Source of the DNA: Protopterus annectens
Taxonomy: Eukaryota; Chordata; Ceratodontiformes; Protopteridae
Length of the DNA stretch: 64,000 nucleotides
Direction: 5' to 3'
NCBI RefSeq assembly: GCF_019279795.1
Contig: NC_056732.1
Location: 179,549,113 to 179,613,112 of the forward strand
This document shows positions 1 to 11,599 of the stretch, piece after piece (positions within the stretch are counted from its first letter, which is position 1; each line of letters begins with the position of its first letter). The position numbers and the translations under genes were made by a program. Below the pieces are notes generated by a model. That model worked only from the letters and a program-made list of their open reading frames with translations. It ran no database searches and was not told the DNA's origin.

Positions 1-926
1 CAGGGGGCTGAGGTGAGACCAAAGGGCAGAGCCCGGAACTGAAAATGATCAACTCCCAAGCAAAAGTGGAGAAACCTCTTGGACAGTCTATCCATTTTTA
101 CATGGTAGTACACATCCTGGAGGTCCACTGAGCACATACAGTCATTGCTGTGCAAGAGAAGTTGAATTGACTGCACAGTGACCATCCAAAACTTCAACTT
201 CTGCATGAACTGGTTCATGCGACTGAGATCCAAAATAGGACGTAGGTCCCCTGTTTTCTTTAGAACTAAAAAGAAGTGAGAATAAGTTCTGGATTCTCTC
301 TGTTCTGCAGGGACCATTTGGATGGCTCTTTTTTGAAAAAGGCTTACAACCTCCTGTCGGGCTGCCTCTTCCTGATTAGGTGGCATGTCCAGAAGAGGAC
401 TGAATTTTGGGGGAATTTCCAAAAAGGGAATGCAACAACTGGATATAATTGCTAGCACCCACTAATTTGTAATACTTGCCCAGAATACTGGGTGCAGCGA
501 TAACCGACCCCCGACTGACTCCAGGGACAGACAGTCGGGCAACACTTCAGGGACACTGTAAAGGTTTCTCAGAGAAGGGCTCCCCTGGAACCTTGGTTTT
601 GCAGGCCTCCCTCTGCCCCTGGGGTGACATCTACCATTGAAACCTCTTCCACTTGCCCTGGAAGAGGAATCCTCCTGAACATCTTGAAAGGGAGACTGTG
701 CCTTCCTGAACCACATTTTCTTACTCCCCTTCTGGTCTTAGAAAAGGACCTCTGAGAAGCAGAAAACCTGATCCCAACGGCCGAAAAGGTCTTCCCTTCC
801 TGTTCACTGCAGGTCAAAGTCTCTTTCACAGTGGGACCAAAGAGAGTGGAACCATCAAAGGGGGCATTAACAAAAGACGTCTTGAAGGCCTCTGCAAACC
901 CGCTCAAACGGAGCCAGGCATGACAC
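1..926 (-). mobile_element. DIRS fossil B, left segment (RT start and Gag end)
   Basis: Bases 1-460 match on the minus strand the start of the RT of copy C (12100-12560), with the same order of blocks around the trigger sequence for the RT palm. Bases 462-926 match the end of the C Gag, including KTSFVNAPFDGSTLFG. B is thus of the same lineage as C but more diverged. It is interrupted at 926/927 by A1 and continues at 6533. Its left end lies beyond the window. Confidence 0.85.
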
Positions 927-1165
927 AGTACAGTTTTGTACCTACCATAAATGTAGATGTCCGAACTGGATAGCATCTGCAGTCATAACAACTGGGTTGT
1001 CCTGTCGTCAGGCAGCCCTTCGGTCGACCGGATTCCAAAGTCTGGGTCCGGCTTCGGCTGATGTCGCACTTCACCCGACGTCATCTCTGCTGGTCTTCGG
1101 GTATAAAGGCATCAGCCGACGCCATTTTCCTCAGTGTTTCTTGCCCCAGATGCCAGTTGCCCTCT
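927..1165 (+). repeat. A1 3' inverted terminal repeat
   Basis: Starts AGTACAG at 927, runs through the unique outer end (to about 970) and then repeats the 5' terminal repeat in inverted orientation, including its own TATAAAG on the plus strand. Also carries the complement of half of the internal complementary region. Confidence 0.88.
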
Positions 1166-1351
1166 TGGAAGGCTAAATTTTGGATAAATGCCAATGTTTC
1201 CAAAAAGATAGAAGGCAAACACAAAAAATAAGCATGTATGTACAAATATACAAACAAATACACCATAAGAGACTCCCCCTCCCCAGCTAGCTATTAGGAG
1301 GATAAATACCCTAGGAGTACCACAGAGGGGAAGGAGGGAGGGTAATCCTGA

Positions 1352-1441
1352 CTGCAGATGCTATCCAGTTCGGACATCTACATTTATGGTAGGTACAAAA
1401 CTGTACTATGTCCTTCATGGATGCATCTGCAGTCATAACAA
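1352..1441 (-). repeat. A1 internal complementary region (joined ends)
   Basis: The left part (1352-1412) is the reverse complement of the element's left outer end (927-985). It runs directly into a part that is the reverse complement of the right outer end (6532 inward). The junction reads GTACT then ATGTCC. This is the hallmark DIRS structure thought to template circular DNA formation. Confidence 0.88.
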
Positions 1442-1559
1442 CTGGGTAGAATACCATAGCCAACTAGGGGAGGAGGATGATAAAATTATGGTGTGGTTAT
1501 GATCCCTTGCAATACAGCAGTGGCAAACCCTGCTTGGGATCTAGAATATAGAGGTAAAT

Positions 1560-2560
1560 TATAATGCTTGGCAAATGTATGCACGGAGGTCCAAGTAGCC
1601 GCCTCAATAATGTCCTTGGTTGCCACTCCTCGTAAGAAAGCTGTGGTAGTGGCTGTAGCCCTTGTAGAATGAGGCCTTATGTTCTGTGGAATTGGTTTTC
1701 CATGGAAGGAGTAACAAAATCTTATGCAATTTCCTATCCATTTGGAGATTGTCTGGAAATTGCTTTTCCTTCCCTCCCTGTTGCATAGGCTACCAAAAGC
1801 TTATCAGTTTTTCTGTTACTTTTGGTTCTGTCCAGGTAGTAGCGTAGCTGTCTATGTACGTCCAAGGTATGCAGCATTCTTTCCCCTCTGTTTTGTGGAT
1901 TGGGAAAGAAGGTAGGTAGGTGGATTGCCTGGTTTAAAGACACTCTGGATGCCACCTTAGGCATAAATGTAGGATTAGTTCTCATGGACACCCTATCTTT
2001 ATGGAAGATTAGGAAGGGTTGTACTGCCATTAAGGCCTGTAGTTCCGAAACCCTCCTTGCTGAGGTAATTGCCAGTAGGAAAGCAGTTTTCCATGATAGG
2101 TGCTGTAGATCTGCTGTTGCTGCTGGTTCGAACGGAGGGAGTGTCAACTTTTCTAGCACAAAGTTCAAGTCCCATGCTGGTAATGGTGGTTTCCTTGGAG
2201 GTTTTACATTCTTGATCCCTCTGAGGAACTGCCTGAGTAGAGGATGTGAAAAGACAGGTGGATCAAAGCTGTATTCTGCTGAAATAGCTGATGCATGTAT
2301 CTTGATGGAGGAATAGGACAGGCCTGTATGTAAAAGCTCTGCCAAATACTCCAGAATGTTTGCAATATCTATATTCGACACATCTTTTCCTCTTTCAGTA
2401 CTCCAAATGACAAACCTTTTCCATTTTCCTGCATAGTTCCTTCTTGTTGAAGGTCTGCAGGCTTCAAGGATAATGTATTTAACCCTTTGGGAAAGATCTG
2501 GCTTAGTTGCTGCTATGTGATGTTCCAGGCAGTCAGCTGCAAAGTTTTTAGGTTTGGATG
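1560..2560 (-). pseudogene. A1 tyrosine recombinase
   Basis: Begins about ACRPSTRRNYAGKWKRFVIW (core-binding domain), then LEKLTLPPFEPAATADL and ITSARRVSELQAL with the first catalytic Arg, continuing to the HSTR-type box and a final Tyr block near 1560. DIRS recombinases integrate circular DNA by site-specific recombination in place of an integrase. Fossil copy. Confidence 0.88.
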
Positions 2561-2611
2561 CATGATGCTGTAGTTGTTCTGAGTTAACATCAAAGGCATC
2601 AGGGGTATTGA

Positions 2612-3500
2612 CTACATTTTCTCCCGAGACATGCTCCTCAGCAGTGGGTACCAGTGTTGTCTTGGCCAGTTCGGAGCTATCAGGATTATCCTTGGATGTT
2701 CCTCTTTGATTTTCAGTAATACCTTGTGTATCAAGGGAAGAGGTGGAAATGCATATGCTGTCAGACCTGTCCAGCTGAAGGAAAGAGAGTCCACCTTCCA
2801 TGCAAGTGGGTGGAATGTCCTTGTGCAGAATTTTTTGAGCTGGTGATTGAGAGGGGAAGTGAATAGATCTATTTGTGGCATTCCCCATTTCTTTGTGATG
2901 GTCTTGAAGATGTCTGGGTGTAGCATCCATTCGTGAGCATCCGAGGTGGTTCTGCTTAACATGTCTGCTAGGGTGTTCTCTTTTCCCGGTACAAATATTG
3001 CCTGTAACTGGATGTTGTAGCTGAGAGCCAGATTCCAAAGGTCCAAAGTCATTCTGCATAGGGGTATGAATGAGTGCCTCCCTGTTTGTTGATGTACCAC
3101 ATGACTGTGGTGTTGTCTGTCCTTATCATCAAATGGCCTTCTTTGAGGAATGGTCTGAATTTTTGGATTGCCAGTTTTACTGCCAGCATTTCTTTTTGGT
3201 TTATGTGCAAGTGCAGCTGGTCCTGAGTCCACAATCCTTGCTCGCATTTGTCCAGCATGTGCGCCCCATCCTAGGTCTGAGGCGCCTGTTGTGATGGTTT
3301 GGCTTGTTCGAAACTTGTGGAAGGGTAGGCCTGGGTTTGACTGGCATGCTTGGGCCCACCAGAGGAATTCCTGTTTTAGGCATGGGATTAATGGTATTTC
3401 TGCTTCTAGGCTGTGCCTGTGTTGAGACCATAAATTCTTTAGGTACCACTGTAGTTTTCTCATATGCAGTCTGGCATGTGGTACCAAGATTATGCATGAT
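2612..3500 (-). pseudogene. A1 RNase H and linker domain
   Basis: RNase H motifs include HINQKEMLAVKLAIQ (catalytic Glu), MIRTDNTTVMWYINKQGG (catalytic Asp) and PGKENTLADMLSR. Downstream comes DLFTSPLNHQ and a segment ending LIAPNWPRQHWYPLL, which links RNase H to the recombinase in DIRS Pol proteins. The recombinase frame overlaps this part, as known for DIRS elements. Fossil copy. Confidence 0.85.
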
Positions 3501-3599
3501 GCCATGAAGCCCAAGGTCTGCAGAACTTTTCTTGCTGTTAGTTTGTTCTGTCTTGTTAATGCCAAGAAGTAAAGAGGGAGTTCTTTTTGTTTTTCTGTA

Positions 3600-4499
3600 G
3601 TTAGGAATGCCATTTGTTTTACTGTGTCCAATTCGCGCCCAAGAATGTTCTTGTCTGAGATGGTATCAGCCTTGACTTTTGTAAGTTGACTGTGTATCCC
3701 AGGGCTTGTAGCAAGTAAATGACCCTTTGTAAATCTGTTGTCAGCTTGCTTTTGTTGTCCGCTTGTAGCAGGCAGTCGTCCAGGTATGGATAAATTTGGA
3801 TTCCCTGTAGTCTGCAGTGAGCGATTACTGATGCCAGGCATTTTGTGAATACTCTGGGCGCAGTAGATAAGCCAAAGGGCAATGCTGAGAATTGATAATG
3901 CTCTGATCCTGCAAGAAATCTGAGGTATCTTCTGCAATTGGGTCGAATGGGGACGTGCAGGTATGCCTCCTTGAGATCTAGAGTTACCAGCCAACACTCC
4001 TTGCCCAGCATGGGAAGAAGTTGCTGTAGGGTCAGCATTTTGAATTTTGGGACAATGATATATGTGTTTAAGATGGACAGGTCGAGAATAGGTCTCCAAC
4101 TTTTCTCTTTTCTTGGTACTAGGAAGAGTCTGGAGTAGAATCCTTTGCCCTGTTCTGTTATTGGTACTCTTTCCACAGCTCTCATCTTGGATAATTTCGA
4201 TTTATCTGTTGTAGAGCTTCTATCTTTTGATTTGGAGGCAGGTTTGGCATTCCTCTTTTTACTGGCAAGGTGTGGAAGTGGAACCGGTAGCCTTGGTCTA
4301 TGGTTTGCAAAATCCACTTGTCTTTTGTGATATAGTGCCAATTTTTCGAAAATAAGGCTAACTTTCCGCCTAATGGTGCTGCTATTTGCTCCCTGGTAGG
4401 CGGAGTTAGAGTCAAGTCACTGTGATTGTCCTGTTGCAGTGGCAGTGGTTGTGTCTGTGCCTCTGTTATTACCTTGCCACTGTCGTCCTCTGTAGGCAC
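3600..4499 (-). pseudogene. A1 reverse transcriptase
   Basis: Carries the RT core in order: RAVERVP, GFYSRLFLVPRK, WRPILDLSILN, LVTLDLKEAYLHVPI, ALPFGLSTAPRVFTK and the catalytic YPYLDDCLLQ. RT would copy element RNA into cDNA. The same blocks occur in A2-A5 and, more distantly, in C. Fossil copy. Confidence 0.9.
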
Positions 4500-4569
4500 C
4501 TCCTCTGAATTGATTTCTGCCTCTGGATCATCTGTTTCTGCCCCTTTGGGATCTTGTGGAGTCAGGAAA

Positions 4570-6219
4570 GGACCAATTTTTGGCAGGCCAGTTCCTGCTA
4601 AACCTTGGGGGCTGAACCTGTAAGAAATCTTTAACTGTCTGTACAGATTTTGCCTTTTCTTCCATTTTCTTCATTACCTACTGGGCAGGTGTACCAAATA
4701 AACTGGCCTTATCCATGGGAGCATCTAATAGCTTTGCTTTAACATGATCCGGTAAGACCTGTTCTTTCAGCCATGCATGTCTTCTTATCACTGTGCCAGT
4801 CATGGCTGATCTAAATGAAGCCTCCAGTGCATCATAGCCACATTTTAAGGAATGGTTACTAACCTGTTGTATGTTATTTACCATTTCTAATACATATTTC
4901 TTGTCTAAAGATTCATCAGAGGATACTTTCTTAGTTAACTGATCAAGCATAAACTCTTGGTATTGGATCATGTGAAATTGACAGTTTAAAGCTCTAGCTG
5001 AGAGAGTAGCAGAGGTGTAAACTTTTTTCCCCCATCTGTCTAAGGACCTGGATTCCCTTTCTGAAGGAATAGGATTTTTTGCTGTGGTCGAGGCTACTGC
5101 CTTAGGCCCCTGGGAAATAGTTTTGGGGTCTGCCAGTGGGGCCTTGTATAGGTGGTGATGAGTGTCAGGCACCCTGTAATATCTATCAGGTTTGGCAGGG
5201 GCAGGAGGTAAAGAATCAGGAGCAGTGCAGACATCATTAAATGCGTCATCCACAACAGGTAAAACAGGAGGTATAGCTAAGGGCCTATGTTGTGGTAAGT
5301 GTAGGATGGTCCTAAGCCTTTTCTTGAGTCTGAGAAATCTTGTCCCTGCCATTGGAATTGTTCTCTCATGGCATGCAAGGTTTCCCCAAAGGAAAATTCC
5401 TCTGGTGGAGAGGCAGCTGGAATGGATTCTTCAGCATCAGAGTCTTCATATGTAGAAAAGGGTCCTCTGGCTGTTCTGAAATGTCGGAGTCATCCGCAGA
5501 AGCCTCAGAGGACACTGGCTCGGGGCTCTGTCCTAGGTCTCTTTTCAGGGGCTGAGAGGCCCTGTCTGGGTGAGATTGGGATCCCTAATTAAGGATATTA
5601 AATCTTCTGCCAGAGTAAGCATTTGTGAACTAGAAGTGGGCCTGTGTGAGGGAGGTTTAACAGGCACTGCCTTAGCAGATTTGGCTGCTTTGGCCCTGGC
5701 AAAGGCCTTGATAGACATGGCTGCAGGGGGTCTAGCAGCACCACGTGCTGGGGTAGAGACATCCAAAGGGATGGTGTCTGATAAATCAGTAGAAACCACG
5801 GTTGTAGGCAAAATTTCTGAGGCCGATTCAGGTAAGGTAGCAGGAGCCTCAGTAGTAGCCATGGATTCGGCTGGAGATTGACCAGTTTTCTCGGTTTCGG
5901 CCGAAACAGAGACACTCGCGGCTTGCTTCACCGTGGTTTCGGCCGAAACCGCGGACCGCGAGTGTCAGTCTTTTTCCTTGCGTTTTTTAATAATTTGGGT
6001 AGTCGGAGGATCCGACGGCATAATATACGCAAAGTCTGAGCCGAAAAACTGTTCAGCAAACTCCGACCGACGCCTTAGCATTCGTCGGTTGAAGGAAGCG
6101 CAGGCCGAACAGGCTGCTACGCCGTGGTCTGGGCCTAAGCAAGGCAAACAGTAAGAGTGGAAATCTTTATGAGGTATTTGTTTCCCACAAGTTAAACAGT
6201 TATTGACTTTTTCTGACAT
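4570..6219 (-). pseudogene. A1 Gag-like region
   Basis: Begins MSEKVNN at 6219, followed by a zinc-ribbon-like pattern: CLTCG, HKDFHSYC, CLGPDHG and CSAC. A Ser/Pro/Ala-rich middle and an acidic stretch follow. The conserved core (about 5352-4680) holds PDRYYRVPD, SLDRWGKKVYTSATLS and RRHAWLKEQ, blocks shared by every A copy in this window. The role is presumed to be nucleic-acid binding and particle or RNP assembly, by analogy with Gag of other retroelements; this is inference. Fossil, broken. Confidence 0.8.
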
Positions 6220-6342
6220 CGGCTGAGGCAAGAAAGAGTCTCCAACGGGGTACTTAGCTTTTAGAAGTCTTCAAGTAGTATTCGGTAGTAGTAATCTCTG
6301 GATCTGACCGACCGCACTTGCGAACAGCTTCTGCTTGGCCAC

Positions 6343-6532
6343 GCGGCAAGAAAGACTGAGGAAAATGGCATCGGCTGATGCCTTTATACCCGAAGACCAG
6401 CAGAGATGACGTCGGGTGAAGTGCGACATCAGCCGAAGCCGGACCCAGACTTTGGAATCCGGCCGACCGAAGGGCTGCCTGACGACAGGACAACCCAGTT
6501 GTTATGACTGCAGATGCATCCATGAAGGACAT
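6343..6532 (-). repeat. A1 5' inverted terminal repeat with promoter
   Basis: Inverted copy of 970-1160. On the minus strand it holds TGACGTCG (6414-6407), a CRE-like site, then TATAAAG (6388-6382), so transcription would start near 6355 and run leftwards through Gag. The outer end is at 6532. Confidence 0.85.
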
Positions 6533-8294
6533 CTAATTGTGATACCTGAGCCCGCCACCCATGAGGACCCTTCCGCAGCATTGTAAATTAGCCTCATGGA
6601 CAAATTTGCAACTGAATAAAGGAATGACAGCTTTGGATAAACTGCCTTGAATTCCTCCTCAGACAAGGACCCAGAGAGGGAAGTAGATAGTTCCTTTATC
6701 AAATCCCTCTGAAGATGGGTGAAATGCGCAAGATAATTTAATGCTCGCAGGCTAAAGGCAGCCAAGGTGAACACCCGCTTTCCAAATCTGTCCATAGCCC
6801 TCGATTCACGATAGAGTGGATGGACAGAAGAACTCTGCTCTGCCAATTCCTTTTTGGTGGCAGTGGCCACCACAATAGCATCAACTGGGACCGCTTTGGA
6901 CCAAAAAGTTCTATCTGATGGAGGGCTCTGAAATGTGTCCACTATCTTGGGCACTGGCTCCACAGTATCTGGGGCTCCTTCCAAGCCCTGCTGGCCACAA
7001 GATCAATGAGAGGATCAGCAGGGGGCGACACCCAGGAGGTAGATGGTCTCATACCAAAAGCCTCCAGAAATACGGCTTCCTCCGCGAACGGGGTTTGAGA
7101 AGACCAACCATTTTTGGCCTTCAGGATCTCGATTATGTCTCCAAAGGAGATGTCCCCCTCAGCATCTGTATCCTCGGTAAGGGACTCCATAGGGGAGACA
7201 AGATGTCTCCTCTTACAAGTCCTCTTCCTGGGAACTTCCTCTGCTAGGGGTGGCGGGGAAGACTCAGAAGAAAATGGTATCCCTGTGGGGGAACATCCCC
7301 CTGGGGGCTAAGTCAGATGAGTTGACCAGAAGCAGAATGAGACAAGCCGCTCAGATACTGGGGCTGGGTAGGATGACTGTGCATGGGAGAGGCAGCTCTG
7401 ATAGCAGACAAATATCTTTTGGCAGCCCAGAAAGCAAAAGGACTAGAAGAGGATCCATCCACCTCTCCTGCCGATAAAACCCTAGCGGAAGAGAGGGTGG
7501 ACACCCCCAGTCCTGCCACTCCACTGGACGGCACCGTACCAGAACTGTGGAAGGCCAAGGTGCGCAGGGGAAGAGACCGGTCCGAAAAGCCCGGGCCCAA
7601 ATCCAACCTCATAGACCCCGGCTTGACAGGTCCGGCTGGCTGGGTGGCCTGTTCCAGGGGAACAGAAACAGTACCAGCCACCAATCTCGTCAGGGCAGGA
7701 CCTAAACTGGGCCCCAGAGCTCCCCTAGTCTCCACTCAACAGTCCCTGAGAATCCAAACCACAAGTTGGATGAGGTGCGATCGAAGGGGGAGTGGGAGAT
7801 TGGATTCCCGACCTGTGGGGAGGGGAAGCCAGAAACCCCAACTCCATCTAAGCTTTCAGTAAGGCCCTCATCATCCTGTCCATATCCATAGGGAGGACAC
7901 TCCTGGAAGATCGGGAGGAGATAGAGGACCTACTAGGAGAGTCGAGCCTAGAGCTCGAGTGTCGTCTCTTGTGTTCCCTAGAACGAGACCTACCTGGAGA
8001 AGACACCGGCTTAGAAGGCAAAGGATCCAAAGGAAGATCCTGCACTACAATTGTCTCTGGCATGACTCTTGGATCCGAACGAATCAGAGGTGATGCTTCT
8101 CAAATCGCTCAGAACCAAAAGGGTCAGAGCAATAGGTATGGTGCCTACCCCTGGATCCAAAGGTCTGGAGCAGAGATCCTTGGATCTGGGGGAAGACACC
8201 GAAGGTACCAGATCAGAGAGATTTGGGTCCGAACCCTTGGATCCAGGAGTGGACTCCCTGGATGATCTTGGACCCAAAGATCTCGGATCTGAAA
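6533..8294 (-). mobile_element. DIRS fossil B, middle segment (Gag core)
   Basis: Continues B after A1. The minus strand encodes VHPLYRESRAMDRFGKRVFT and NYLAHFTHLQRDLIKE, matching the C Gag core (VHPPSKESLMMDRLGKRMFS, NYLAHVIRMQRDLIKE). Further upstream in Gag, 8063-7850 is Ser/Arg-rich (SSPGRSRSREHKRRHSSS) ending MDRMMRALLKA, matching C at 14521-14198. GGATCC-containing short motifs recur at 8060-8290. Ends at the A2 insertion (8294/8295). Confidence 0.85.
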
Positions 8295-9344
8295 AGTACA
8301 GTTGTGTACACTTACCATTAATGTAGATGTTAGAGTGTATTCGCTGTTGCAGTCATCACACTTGGGTTATCTGCCTGCAGGTAGCCCTCAGTTGGCCCGA
8401 ATACCAGAGACTTAGTATTTCTGCATCGGTTGCTGTTGCTCCAGGACCGATGTCAGGTCGTCAGGGGTATAAAAACAGGCAGCTGATGTCATTACATCAG
8501 TTTTTCTTGTCCAAAATATCAGGAGCCTCCCAAATAGGGAGCTAAGTTATGGTGGTGAAAAAATACCCCCAGTAAAAAGTAAATAGCAATACCAATACCC
8601 CTGAAGGGGGTGAGAATTAAACACAGAGAGAAGAAATAGAGATATAAGGGGGCTGGGGGGAGGACCAGGACTGCAACAGTGAATACACTCAAACATCTAC
8701 ATTTATGGTAAGTGTACACAACTGTACTATGTTCTCCATGTTTTACTGTTGCAATCATCACACTTGGGTAAATTCCCAAAGATGAAGAAGGGTGGAGGCA
8801 GTCAAGAAGAGTTGAGGCTGGCTAGTATGCCTTGCAGGACTGCTGTTGCAAAACCCGCCCTGGATTTGGAAAAGATAGGCAGGTGGTAATGCTTGGTGAG
8901 GTTATATACAAAACTCCACATAGCAGCTTCCCGGATATCCCTGGTAGGGACTCCCCTGAGGAATGCTGTAGAGGTAGAAGTTGCCATAGTGGAATGTGTT
9001 CTGACCCCTTGAGGGGTTGATTTCCCATGGTGCTTGTAGCAGAAATGGATGCAGTGTGCTATCCATTTAGAAATTGTTTGTTTAGAAATGGCCTTGCCCC
9101 TCTGCCCCTGGTGCAAAGCTGACTAGTAACTGGTTAGATTTCCTGAAGGACTTAGTCCTATCCAGGTAGAATCTGAGCTACCTGTGCATATCCAAGGAGT
9201 GCAGGATCCTTTCCCCTTTATTTTGAGGATTAGGGAATAAGGTTGGCAAAATGGATAGATTGGTTGAGAGCCACACTGGACACCACTTTACGCATAAAGG
9301 AAAGGTTAGTCCTGAGGGAAACCCTGTCAGCATGGAAAATAATT
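8295..9344 (-). mobile_element. DIRS fossil A2, left segment (recombinase end, 3' end)
   Basis: Starts AGTACAGTTGTGTAC at 8295 with the A-family terminal repeat (TATA at about 8468). An internal complementary region at about 8671-8767 has the junction GTACT/ATGTTC. The recombinase C-terminal half (9116-8802) includes KAISKQTISKWIAHCIHFCY, RGVPTRDI and HYHLPIFSKSRAGFATAVLQ with the catalytic Tyr. The element is interrupted at 9344 by copy C and resumes at 15391. It inserted into B. Confidence 0.9.
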
Positions 9345-9530
9345 AGAAGTTATGTACTTACCATAACGTTCCATCTGAGTAGGTGGATTAATTTGTCTGC
9401 AACCTGTGGGTTATGGATCCGATATCGGATCCGAACCGGCATGGTTATCCAGCTATGGATCCGAGCTCTTAGCTCCTCCCCTCACCCATAATGCTCTACT
9501 CTCCCTACATGACCTCAGATCGAGTTTGCC
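9345..9530 (+). repeat. C 3' inverted terminal repeat with perfect palindrome
   Basis: Begins AGAAGTTATGTAC. Contains the 18-base perfect palindrome GGATCCGATATCGGATCC at 9415-9432, followed by GAACCGGCATGGTTATCC. Inverted partner at 15210-15390. Confidence 0.9.
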
Positions 9531-9608
9531 CTGAATCAAAATACCCTGGAAAGGGTAACACATAATATGCAGGAAATTGACAATGCCAGGGGGATAGGAG
9601 GGCGGGAT

Positions 9609-9709
9609 GGTTGCAGACAAATGAATCCACCTACTCAGATGGAACGTTATGGTAAGTACATAACTTCTAAATCTGAAGTAAGAGATTAATTTGTCTGCAA
9701 CCTGTGGGA
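9609..9709 (-). repeat. C internal complementary region (joined ends)
   Basis: The left half is the reverse complement of the 9345 end; it joins, at about 9667/9668 (AACTTCT/AAATCTG), to the reverse complement of the 15390 end. Same architecture as in A1. Confidence 0.88.
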
Positions 9710-9743
9710 CAGAGTCCCCAGCTACCTGAATCTTGGGCGGCCG

Positions 9744-10790
9744 TCATGGAAGGATATTCCAGAGCACCGTGGAGCCAAAGGATGCTCTACCTCTAGATGT
9801 GATATCCAGCTTGTAATGAGAAATAAAGGTATGAGATGAAGCCCAAGTGGCTGCTGAACAAATGTCATCCAGAGGAATCCTAGCCTTAAAGGCCGCTGAG
9901 GTAGAAACTGACCGGGTCGAATGGGCATGGACTCCCTCCAGTGCGGGCCTCCCAGAAGCTTGATAAGCTAAAAGAATACATTGTGAAATCCAGCGTGACA
10001 AGGAGACTTTGGAAATTGGCTTACTCAGATTGAATTTGGCAAAGGAAATGAACTGGTCGGATTGCCTATGACCAGCTGTCCTGTTAAGATAAAAACGAAG
10101 CTGCCTGTGAACATCCAAGGAATGCAGCTTGTATTCACCCTTGTTTTGATATTTAGGAAAGAAAACAGGGAGGTTAATGGACTGATTAATGTTTGCTTCT
10201 AAAGCTACCTTAGGAAGAAAGGAGGGATTGGTCCTGAGGTATACACGGTCCGGATGGAAGACCAAGTAAGGAGGGTTTATGGATAAGGCTTGAAGTTCCG
10301 AAACCCTTTTGGCCGAAGTAATGGCTACTAAAAAGGCAGTCTTGAGGGATAAAAATTTAAGATCTACTGTGGCCGCAGGTTCGAAGGGGGGAGCGGTCAA
10401 GGCCTGAAGAACCAAAGAAAGATCCCATGGAGGAACCGCTTGCTTGATAGGGGGTCTAAGGAGAAAGGTGCCTTTTAGGAATATTTTACACAATTTGGCA
10501 GACATAAGAGGTCCAGAGTCATGACCAACATGATAATGAGAAATGGCCGCGAGCTGCACTTTGACCGTGGAACTACTGGCACCATCATTAAAAAGAGTGG
10601 TTAGGAAGTCTAGCACCAGAGGAAGGGGAACGGTGAATGGATCTAGACCTTGCCGCTCCACCCAAATGGAGAATCGTTTCCATTTACTGCGGTAAACTTT
10701 CCTGGTAGATGGTTTATGAGCCGCTACCAGGATGGCCTTAACGGGGGACATGATACCGGGAGTCCTAATTAGGAGTGGAACTGGAGCAGC
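9744..10790 (-). pseudogene. C tyrosine recombinase
   Basis: Starts near MSPVKAILVAAHKPSTRKVY. The catalytic set is visible: Arg in ITSAKRVSELQAL, His and Arg in HSTRSVSTSAAF, Tyr in HYKLDITSRGRASFGSTV. The long open frame runs upstream over the RNase H region in a different frame, a known DIRS overlap. It would join the circular element to a target. Confidence 0.92.
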
Positions 10791-10799
10791 CAAGCAGTC

Positions 10800-11500
10800 A
10801 GCTTCAGGTTGTCCAGATTCGGAGTTGGTAGGTTCGATGGGTGCGATATCAGATCCGGAATGGGATCTAGAATCCAAGGTGGATTCACCGAGTGAGACCT
10901 TAGGTAAGGGAACCAGATCTGTCGAGGCCAGAATGGGGCAATGAGGATCATTTTGCACCCCAACCGAGAGGCTTTCTGAAGAACTTGGAGCATCAGAGGT
11001 AAAGGGGGGTAAGCGTAAAGAAGACCGGGAGGCCAAGCATGCACCAGAGTGTCTCTCGGGGAATCCCCTGGAGGAGGGATTAGAGTGAAAAAACTGTCGC
11101 ACTTGATGTTTAAGGGAGACGCAAAAAGATCGCAACAAGGAGTTCCCCACCGTGCGAAGATACGTTTCGCTACTTGAGCATTGAGAGACCACTCGTAAGG
11201 GGAGAGAATGGTGCGACTGAGCTTGTCCACAAGGATGTTGTACCGACCCGGAATATGCGTTGCGATGAGAAAGCGGTTGGTGGAGATCGCCCATTCCCAC
11301 TCTCTCATGGCTTCTCGACATAAGGGATAAGACCTGGTTCCCCCCTGTTTGTTGATGTTGACCACCGGCATGTTGTCTGACTGAATCGCAATTGTTCCCA
11401 GGGGAAGTAAGGCCTGAAGTGCTCGCAATGCCAAGAGCACTGCTCTCATCTCTAGAACATTGATATGCAGGGATGTCTCCGAGTCGTTCCACGTGCCTTG
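10800..11500 (-). pseudogene. C RNase H and linker domain
   Basis: Contains INVLEMRAVLLALRAL (catalytic Glu), IQSDNMPVVNINKQGG (catalytic Asp), HIPGRYNILVDKLSR, then CCDLFASPLN and LIAPFWPRQIWFPYL before the recombinase. Organisation is the same as in A copies. Confidence 0.88.
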
Positions 11501-11599
11501 GACCGTCCTGCCTGCAAAATGCCCCCCCACACGGCGTCCGTGGTCACCGTGGTGAGAGGGGGAGAAGCACAAAAGGGGCGGCCTCCGAGGAGATCCTGT

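Larger units (their letters stand above)
927..6532 (-). mobile_element. DIRS retrotransposon fossil A1, both ends present
   Basis: A 5.6 kb DIRS-type element in minus orientation. It has inverted terminal repeats at 927-1165 and 6343-6532, a Gag-like region (6219-4570), RT (4499-3600), RNase H and linker (3500-2612), tyrosine recombinase (2560-1560) and an internal complementary region (1352-1441). The terminal repeats differ at about three positions over some 170 bases, so the copy is young. Its coding frames are broken in several places. It lies inside the Gag region of copy B: B sequence stops at 926 and resumes at 6533. DIRS elements make no target duplication and none is seen. Confidence 0.93.
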
